From: Purpureocillium takamizusanense
Lineage: Eukaryota > Ascomycota > Sordariomycetes > Hypocreales > Ophiocordycipitaceae
Direction: 5' to 3'
DNA length: 64,000 nt
Assembly (NCBI RefSeq): GCF_022605165.1
Contig: NC_063068.1
Span: forward strand, 2,418,001 to 2,482,000
Part shown: piece by piece, positions 56,094-64,000 of the stretch
How the letters are laid out: each line of letters begins with the position of its first letter
Numbering within the stretch: position 1 is the stretch's first letter
The notes under the pieces: model-generated
What the model was told of the DNA's origin: nothing
What the model saw: only the letters and a program-made list of their open reading frames with translations
Databases searched by the model: none
Translations under genes and position numbers: made by a program

Positions 56094-59000
56094 CCAGTCC
56101 ACACCGAGTCAACAATGCCTCGGGATCCGACTGCAAAAAAACCTCTCCAGATGATACCCCAATACCCTCTTCCCCAACCCCTTCGCACTTTTGCGCTGGT
56201 TTGCACTAGTTATTGGCGTTTGACACTGTTTTCCGCACATGTGATGTTGCTCTTGTGCTTGTTATGCTGCGAATTCTGTTGCTTGTTTCGTCCATGGCCA
56301 GGATGTGGTTTTGACTGGTGGTGAGATGGGATGGGTGGACTAGGATCATGAAGCATAGCGATGACGGCGTTTTGGTACCACAGGAATTCACACATTGGCA
56401 CGCGATGTGTCATGCTCGCACTCTATCGTCTGTCCGCTGTTAGCTCGGATGATGATTGCTCTTGCTTTGTACTTTGCCGCATTGCTAGTTTGCAGCGGCG
56501 CACTGGCAGATTCCCCGCTCTCGGGCTCGAGTTTGCGGGACGAGCAGTATAGACTCGAGGGCGACTGTCACTAGACGAGAGCAGCATTTGCACTCAGACC
56601 TAATACACACTCGAGTATCGAGCATTTAACCGGGGCGTTTTCGGGTAAGAGCGTTGCGATAAGTCAACTTGAAGACGCGTGAGACGAGCTCCTCATCGTG
56701 AAGCAGTGCGATCTCGATGCGTGCATCAACTGTTGCGCAGGTGAGCTGCCTCCGGCGAAATGAAGTCGGAGTCTGATGGCTGGGTTGCGTGTCGTCAGTT
56801 GGCCACCTTGGTACAAGTAGGTACGAAGTAAGCTGCAGACGTGACGCGACCCGCTGACACGAGACGAGAGGTAAGCAATGGAATACAAGCTACCTCCTAA
56901 GCAGTCGTAGTAGTAGATACCAGTAGTATGCGGCGCCTGACAAATCGAGCGCCGACTATCGGCGCCGAAGGACTCCGCGACTTGTGATTACAATGCCATC
57001 ACGGGGTGGCGCTGCGGAAAGGCCGGAGCGAAGAAAGTGTCAGCCATCAATGCCGCCGCACCAGTGATGGATGCTTTGTCACTATCGCAAGTCTAGTATA
57101 CCTTGCGGTCTGGAGAAGTCTGGAGGCCCGTGGCTTGGCTTGGCCCAGATAGCACGAGGAGCAACCAGGGGAGGTTTTTGTTCTAGAACGAGTGCGGAGG
57201 TGGCATGGGGTTCAAGGACGGGGCGGACCCAAGGGCCATAATGTAACTTTCCGAGGAATCAGCACGCGAGCCGGGCGTTCAATTTTGGAACTGCTGCTGG
57301 CCCAGCCGGAGGATACGTAACATCGACCGGGCTGGCCCCGTTGGATCTGCGTCGTTTGGGCTCTTCCGGCGGGGACGTAGGTACGTAACGTAAGTGGCTC
57401 TGTAGGTAGGTAGGGGGTGGATGCACGACTGACGAACAGATGGACGATATGCATGAGCGGGCGTGCGGGAAGGGCGGGATCGCACAGACAGACGTGCATG
57501 GCATGGGGTGCGGCGGGAACGTGGCGGTGAGCCGATCGCTCGTGAATCTACTACTACTACCTATTTATATACGATGCGAGGCATGTTGGGTGGAATAGGT
57601 ACACACATACGTACAGATGTATACATACGAAGTACGTACGTTCGTCGCCAGACAGAGTCGGCTAGTGCCGACTCTGGAGCCTTGGGATGGGTTTGGGCCA
57701 TGTCTCTGTCTGAGTGCGACGCTGGGGAAGGACTGCGTGAACTTGCCGCCGACGTGTAAGGCATTGCGCGCAGCCTTGAGTTAAGGCTCATGGCTTGAGA
57801 CTTTGGCTGTCTGCTGGCTTGTGAAGACTTGTGAATACTTGGGGAAAAAGTTGAGCAGGCGGCCATGCGCCCTGGCATGAGGTTGTATGTAAGGATGCGA
57901 GGCAAATTGCCAGCGTCATGCCCGCAGTCTAGGTAGACCTCTGGGCTTCTATGGCTTAAGTGGCGGAAGAGGCAATGCGTAATGCAACAAATCTCACGAG
58001 CAAGTGAGGAACCGAGTGGGTGCTTCGGAAAACAAGCGCATCTAGGTTGGTTTTCGTCCATCTACGGTGGCGGTGCGGCCCGACGGCTGGCGTTTGTCTG
58101 TCACGGCGGCGGCAGTTTATTACGTAGTTGACGATGGCACGGCGCCGGCACGGGGTCCTTTCAGCAAGAGGAAGGAGGGCTGGCTGGATGGCGCCTGTGC
58201 TGCCGAATTGCCGCCAGCAAACCTCGGTGGCGTGGCGTGTGGCCTGGCAATGCCGGGGCCGCGGTCGAGGCGGGCTGGCTGGCTTGCTGGCTTCAATGAC
58301 GCCGACGCCAGGAACCGGATGGGGTCAGGACAATGCAAGGCCGGGTGGACGGAGGGGCGGGCGAGGACCACAATTCGCGGTTCCCCAGATCCGAGATGCA
58401 GCTCATCCAGATGGCCTGGCCGGGCCTGCCAGATGGGCCTGCCGGCCTGTCAGATGGCGGCATGACGGGTCGACTGAGCGAGCACGGATGGGGGAGAGCT
58501 CCAGTGGAAACGGGTCGCTTCGACCGGATCCGGCTAGCTGGAGATCTCGGCTGCTGACTAACCTCGCTCCCCCACTCCACTCGTGCTTTGCCGCGCAAGA
58601 CGCGCTGCCAGCCAACCAGGGCAGCAGGAGCCGGCCGCCTGTGGGCTGCTGGGGGGCCTTGGGGGCCACTTGCCCAGGCCCAGGTGTGCTAGCAGCAGTG
58701 AAGTGGAGGCGAGGCAGGCGCTGGGCGGGCAGGCAGGATGGCAGGGTGATGAGGGTAGTACGTACTTCGCAGAAGGCCGGATGGAGGTGGCCCGTGCGCC
58801 CTGCTGCGACGGCTGTACACCTCTCACCTCACGCGTGGTCTGTTTTTCGCTCGCACCCGACGAACAGCCGCCATCCGACGTCACGTCTCCTCCCCATGCT
58901 GCCTGCGCCCATCGACTGCGCGCCAACGGGGCTCTCTTGCCGCTCCCATCTTTCCCGCATGCGAACCTGTGGTCCTGCAGTCGCTTCACGGGTCTGCGGA

Positions 59001-59178
59001 TGAGCGCATCACCCCGCCCGGCCCCGTCACGAGCGAGCGCGCAGCCCCTGAACGCCGACTCCCTCCCCCTCCCGCCCCCCCCTTCACGGCGCCTCGCCCT
59101 CGGCATCCGCTTCCCAACGTCGACTTCCCGAGACGACCTTGGCGCCCCGACCGCAACTGGCGCCACGCGAGAACCATC
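56094..59178. other. Intergenic region of about 3.1 kb upstream of the Nto1 gene
   Basis: The first 300 bases are T-rich and AT-richer and probably hold the LRR 3' UTR. No gene is supported in the rest. Open frames at 57561-58061 (-) and 58128-59003 (+) have no recognisable domain. The segment 58190-58560 has local cctgccagatggcctggcc-like direct repeats. The C-rich stretch 58850-59178 is likely promoter and leader of Nto1; the Nto1 frame is open upstream to 58969, but the start at 59179 gives the family-like N-terminus. Confidence 0.5.
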
Positions 59179-62100
59179 ATGGCCCCGGCGTCGCCCTCGC
59201 CGAGACGGACCCCGACGGCCCGCCGACGCGGACGCCCGCCCGGCACCACGAACGCGGCCAGGGCAGCGAGGCAGGTGTCCCTCTCCGCCGTAGTGGCCTC
59301 CGAGCCACCCCCAAAGAAGCGCCGTTATATCCCTGGTGGTCCCGGCGGCGGCGGCCGCTTCGTCGATGCCGATAGTCTCGACACCCCCGCGTCGACCGCT
59401 GCCTCGGCCACCGTGTCAAGATCCGGCAGAGCCGTCGCGTCGCGGAGCGCCCTCAACGGGGAGACTCCGTCGCTGCCGCGTCGCGAGAGGAGCACTCGCA
59501 TACGAGCAGCTGCCAGCGAGGACGCCGACGACGTATCTTGGGGCTCTGCCGCCGCCATGGCTGCTTCTGTCAAGCAGGCCGAGGACTACAAGCCGCGAGA
59601 GGAGCGCGGCTGGGAGGAATTTCACCCCAACCTCGACATTGAGAAACCCTTCATGGTATTTACGGCCGATGACATCGATGGCTCCGTGCCGCCCGCCGCT
59701 CCCGGTACGCCAGCCGTGCAGACTCCGGCCACGCCCTTGGTGAACGGGTCCATGACGCCCCTGAGGCACGTCAATGCCGCCTCCACCGGCAATACCCCGA
59801 ATCCCCAAGAGAAGCCCGAAATTCCTCTCCCAGACGCGCAGTCTGGGACGCCTTCGAGACGCCCACGACGCCAGACCCGTGACGCTATCAGCTTCTATGG
59901 CGTGCGTCCTCTGGACCTTGCCCCGACACCGAAGACACCCAAGATTCTCCCTATACACAGCCAGACGGCCAAGGAGCGTCTTGACCTCAAATTACCATCC
60001 TACCGCAAAACGAATCGCATCGAGCTTTTCGAGAGCAAGACGTTTGGTCAGGCTCGCTACGTGGACAAGGCCATGAGCAACGTCGGCTACCAGGAGAGCG
60101 ACCATTTCATCCGCCATGATACGCTCCTCATCAAGGCCATTGATGGCAATGCCGAAGACGAAGTCGAAATGTCGCCGCTCTCCAAGACCGAGGAGCACGC
60201 CCACCATTCCAGGCTCGGGCGGGTCGAGTACGACATGGACGAGCAAGACGACATGTGGCTGGAGCAGTACAACGCCCAGCGTAAGCATGGCGAGCTGGAG
60301 ACCATTACCAGAGAAATCTTTGAAATAACAATGACCAAGATCGAGAAGGAATGGCACACGCTGGAGAGACGGATACCGAAACCAAACCCCAAGCCGCCGC
60401 AGACACATCGACCGCGTTCTGGGTCTGCCGCTGCCGTAAATGGCGAGACCCAAGGCGCCGAAGAACCGGACAGCAAGTGTGCCATTTGTGATGATGGTGA
60501 CTGTGAAAACACCAACGCCATCGTCTTTTGCGATGGCTGCAACCTGGCGGTGCACCAGGAATGCTACGGTGTTCCGTTTATCCCCGAGGGTCAGTGGCTG
60601 TGCCGCAAGTGCCAGCTATGCGGCCGCGGAGTTCCGGTGAGTCTTCCCGCCTGTGCGTTCACTTCTCATCCGCTGACGACATGTTTCTAGACTTGCATCT
60701 TCTGCCCCAACACAGACGGAGCGTTCAAGCAGACCAACTCATCCAAATGGGCACATTTGCTCTGCGCCATGTGGATCCCCGAAGTGTCCCTGGGCAACCA
60801 CACCTTCATGGAGCCTGTCATGGATGTGGAAAAGGTGCCCAAGACACGCTGGAAGCTCAGTTGCTACATCTGCCACCAGCGGATGGGAGCATGCATTCAG
60901 TGTGGCAACAAGAACTGCTACCAGGCTTTCCACGTCACTTGCGCTAGAAAAGCCCGTCTGTTCCTTAAGATGAAGACGAGCCACGGCGCTCTTGCTGTGC
61001 TGGATGGCGGCATGGTACTCAAGGCATTTTGCGATAGACACTGCCCGCCCGACTACTCCAAGGAGAACAACGTGCATCAGGCGACGCGCGCGGCGAAGAA
61101 GTTCTACAAGCGAAACATGAGGGGCCGTATTTGGGCGGACAATCACGCCATGGCCAATGTTATTGCTGCGCAGCATCGCAATGCCATTACGGAGCATCCC
61201 CCTGACGAGTCCCAAATGACAGGAGCCAAGAACTCGGCTGTCCTGGGCGACAAGAAGAAGGGCCAGGTGCCTAAAAATGTGTGGAAGCTTCCCTCGGGCG
61301 CCCCCATCATTCCTCAGGCTGTTTTCGACGTGGTCGAGGCGTCTATTCAGCGCTTCCCTTTCCGCAAGCGTAAGGATTTCCTCAGCGAGGCGTGTCGTTA
61401 CTGGACCCTGAAGCGAGAGGCCCGGCGTGGCGCGGCTTTGCTGAAGCGACTCCAATTGCAAATGGAGACGTTCTCTTCCATGGAGCTCACGAGGCGGAAT
61501 TTTGCGTCAATGGGACCCAGCGGCAAAGCGCGTCTAGCTCGCCGAATCGAGTTCGCCCAAGGAATCATCAACGACTTGGAACAACTCAAAACTCTTGCAG
61601 AAGATGTCGTTCAGCGCGAACAGATCAAGGTCGACGCGGCCGAGCTGGAGCAGGAATTTGTAGACGAATGCTACTTTCCAGTGGCGCAGCTTCTCCCTCC
61701 CGCGATCGAGAAGGCCGCATCGTACGTTTGTCCCTTAAACGTTTTCCCGACGACACCGTCTGGCCATTTGCTAATGTTGAGACGCAGACTGGACAAGGAC
61801 CTCTTCTCAAGTGGGTTGGAACGCATCGAGAAGCGCGTCAGCGAGCGCTTCTACACAACGGCGCTTGCTTTTGCACACGAACTCGGTGATGTGATCAACG
61901 CAGGCATTGTCACTATCCCAGCGGTACAAGACGTTTTCGAGCCGCAGTTTGAGTCGACTGAGGCGGCGTCGTCCAAGGTTGCATTTCTAGACATACGTGA
62001 GAGACGGAAACTCGGCAAACGCATCCTGAAGGCGGTTCAGCCATATCTCGAAACGGCCTTGCGAGTCGAGTCTGAAATCTCGAACAAGCCGTTTGAAGCC

Positions 62101-62835
62101 CTGCAAAAGGAGCTCGAGGGCTTAATCGATGCAAGCCTTGACGCTGGCCGGGCCGCCACCGGGGCCGGGGTGGAGAAGCTTGAGGCTGACGAGGACACCA
62201 TCATGGTGGACGCGCCGGACTCTTCTGAAATCACAGTCAAGAGTTCTTTTAACAACGATGACATGCTGCAAGATGCCGACGCCGACGCCGACGCCGACAC
62301 CATGGACACGGCCGAGGACGCCCAGGAGAATGGTGACAACATCGAGGTTAACACATCCGGCTTCAGTAAGGAGGTAGACAAGGCAGAATCGTCACCTCGA
62401 AAAAGCAAGCGCAGCGTCATCATGACGAGCATTGAATCGTCCGAGACACCTCCGGACAGCACTGGATTCGTCCCTGCGGCTGGCCCAGATCAGACCGGGC
62501 CGCCTACGCCGCCGCAGTCCAACGGTAGCTTCGGTAAGGAGCCAGCTGACCCGCTGGTCGAGGGCGGCGTTCTATGGTACCTTAAATCAATGAAGCCTGA
62601 AGGCACGTCCATCCTAGGAGAGCACTGGGCGGCCGGTCGAGACGCGGTGCGCATGCTTAGTGAGGATCTTACGGACCTCGACGACGAAGAGCTTAAGGGG
62701 CTCGGACGCGATGTCGATGATTCCGTTACGGCTGCCGTGCTGGATGCCGAGGCCGCATCGTCTGCCGTTGCGATAAAGAGCAAGGCCAATGCGAATAAGA
62801 CACGGAAGCGGAGGACGTCTGGCAGGAGACGATGA
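59179..62835 (+). CDS. NTO1: PHD-finger protein of NuA3-type histone acetyltransferase complex (Nto1/BRPF-like)
   Basis: Three exons: 59179-60636, 60691-61721 and 61788-62835, giving 1178 residues. Order: a basic N-terminus with an AT-hook-like RRRGRPPG and the segment RRYIPGGPGGGGRF common in fungal Nto1, then an Epl1-like region (SFYGVRPLDLAPTPK; YDMDEQDDMWLEQYN), then a PHD finger from about residue 433 (CAICDDGDCEN, FCDGCNLAVHQECYG, WLCRKC). A zinc knuckle and an extended second PHD follow (CIFCPN to CYQAFHVTCA), together a PZP module ending near residue 602. The C-terminal half has coiled regions and an acidic Asp/Ala run. In yeast Nto1 bridges Sas3 to histone H3 K4me3/K36me3 recognition. 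The second intron (66 nt) is stop-free and a multiple of three. Ends in a basic RKRRTSGRRR tail. Confidence 0.93.
62272..62298 (+). repeat. GACGCC hexanucleotide repeat encoding Asp-Ala in Nto1
   Basis: About four and a half copies of gacgcc (first copy gatgcc) give an alternating Asp-Ala run outside the PHD module. Confidence 0.85.
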
Positions 62836-64000
62836 TGCTTTCGCCGCACAATTGTACTACTACTGGAGGGTTTTTGTTTTTGTGGCTGGGCCCACCTTGG
62901 GACGGCCGGAGGAGGTGTGCTCTTTTTGGGATGATTGCGCGATTGTCGCTCACGTGGTCACGAGCTTTGGCGTTCAAGGGGATCATATTTCGGGTGTCAT
63001 GAGGGTATCTGCTGCGGCCCCCGAATTGGTCGCGATGGTTGACTGGCGTTTTTTCTTCGTCCTTGCTTTCGGAGACCTGAGAGCTAAGCGCGTGGCTTTA
63101 GCTGGGGCCCGGAGGTATTTTGGGCGTGGGTGGGAGGGAGACGGCCGTGAATGCTATATATACATCCATAGCTGTAGAGGGCCGGTCTGTAGAGACTATT
63201 GACCGAGACACTTTGTACGAGATCTATACGCCGAATCGCTGTCTGTTGAGCCCGTGAACAGCCGTGCTTCGCACAGCGTCCCAAATGCCATAACGTCATG
63301 GAAACACTGTCTTGGATAGGACGTAGAAGCGGGAGTCTCCTGTCGACACTGGTCCGCAAGGGCCGGGGCAGGGCCGTCTTTGCCGACGGGGGTGGGCGGA
63401 ACCCCTTGGAAGCGCCTGCTGTCGCCCCTTCTATAAAAAGATTGCAAGAAAGTTCCTCTCGGGATCCCGGGATGGCGGGACGCGCGGCGGGCACTCGACG
63501 ACGACCAGACGGCAAGGCGTGAGCTGTGGTGATGGTGTGCTCCGCGCTCGACCAGGCGAACTCTGTTCCGGTGCAGAGAAGGCAGCAGCAGAAGGAGGTG
63601 GTGGGTGAGTGGGTGGGTGGCTGCGGATTGAGTGCCGGCAGAGGGGCAACGAACGCGCCCCCCGGCCGGCCGGCCAGTGGAGCGGGGAGTTTATACCTGG
63701 TTGGGCGGGCTACCCAAGTTATTATCATGGTGACGCCGACGACGCCGCACCGTCCCTGGGGGCTGCTGGACGGGGCGGAAATTTCTGGCGGGCGAGCGAG
63801 CTCAGCTGCGGACATTGTACAAGTAGAAGAGACGCCACCGATATGCGTATGTATTCGTATATGCTACGTACGTACTGTACCTGGTATGTAATGGTGTCGT
63901 TGGTTCGCCCGGCCGTTTGCTTGTGGGACAGGCGGGCGGGCGGTGTCGGGCTGTTGTTGGGCGGGGGGGCATTGCAGCAATGGAGCGTTGAAGCGGCGCC
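62836..64000. other. Right-edge region after Nto1
   Basis: The start is the Nto1 3' UTR (T-rich gtttttgtttttgtgg at 62870-62885). No gene is supported to the window end. The last 100 bases are G/T-rich with ggcgggcgggcgg and gggcggggggg runs that could belong to the promoter of a gene outside the window. Confidence 0.5.

Noticed and set aside
57561..58061. 166-codon minus-strand frame upstream of Nto1
   Set aside because: The translation is Ser/Pro/His-rich without motifs, and it ends in repeat-like tacgtacgt sequence.
58128..59003. 291-codon plus-strand frame just upstream of Nto1
   Set aside because: Trp/Gly/Arg-rich translation of GC-rich direct repeats. It overlaps the likely Nto1 leader and has no domain.

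Overview
This is a GC-rich nuclear window from a filamentous ascomycete. Genes carry short introns (about 48-100 nt) with GTRNGT-type donors and CTRAC-like branch points. The proteins are typical of Pezizomycotina, probably Sordariomycetes/Hypocreales: Zn2Cys6 regulators, a Bni4-like morphogenesis protein, a Cbp3 chaperone, an Nto1 PHD protein and an OPT transporter. The family-level placement is inference from protein style, not from a search. No rRNA, tRNA, CRISPR array or recognisable transposon is visible.

Layout. 1-224 (-): 5' end of a subtilisin-like protease leaving the left edge. 2088-4252 (+): Zn2Cys6/fungal_trans regulator. 4922-5503 (-): single-pass membrane protein with a His/Arg-rich tail. 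6824-8666 (-): Dus1 tRNA-dihydrouridine synthase. 9685-12198 (-): Bni4-like protein. 12.2-19.4 kb: gene-poor. 19385-20997 (+): second Zn2Cys6 regulator. 21244-21628 (-): 106-residue two-exon protein with a strongly patterned C-terminus. 24124-29103 (+): Yta7/ATAD2-type AAA-bromodomain chromatin ATPase. 29476-30666 (-): HSDL2-like short-chain dehydrogenase. 32017-33080 (+): kappa-class glutathione S-transferase. 33538-34400 (+): dihydrofolate reductase. 34654-35791 (-): Cbp3. 36369-37771 (-): mitochondrial-type 3-oxoacyl-ACP synthase. 38846-41672 (+): eight-exon OPT transporter. 41858-43289 (-): PDX1/E3-binding protein. 43921-45060 (+): predicted mitochondrial membrane protein. 45.1-53.5 kb: gene-poor. 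53504-56093 (+): leucine-rich-repeat protein. 59179-62835 (+): Nto1-type PHD protein.

How the genes relate. Most are dispersed housekeeping genes. Two local themes stand out. First, the divergent pair at 29.5-33.1 kb (SDR and GST kappa) ends in SRL and AKL respectively, both fitting the PTS1 peroxisomal import signal. Second, 34.6-45.1 kb is rich in mitochondrial functions: Cbp3 (cytochrome b), the mtFAS condensing enzyme (which feeds lipoate synthesis), PDX1 (which carries a lipoyl domain) and a predicted mitochondrial membrane protein divergent from PDX1. Two histone/chromatin readers, Yta7 and Nto1, each contain an intron whose length is a multiple of three and which has no stop codon. I see no secondary-metabolite cluster and no clearly novel multi-gene system. 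The best leads are the PTS1 pair, the small 106-residue protein, the repeat-bearing protease N-terminus and an isolated coding-like segment at 46.7 kb.
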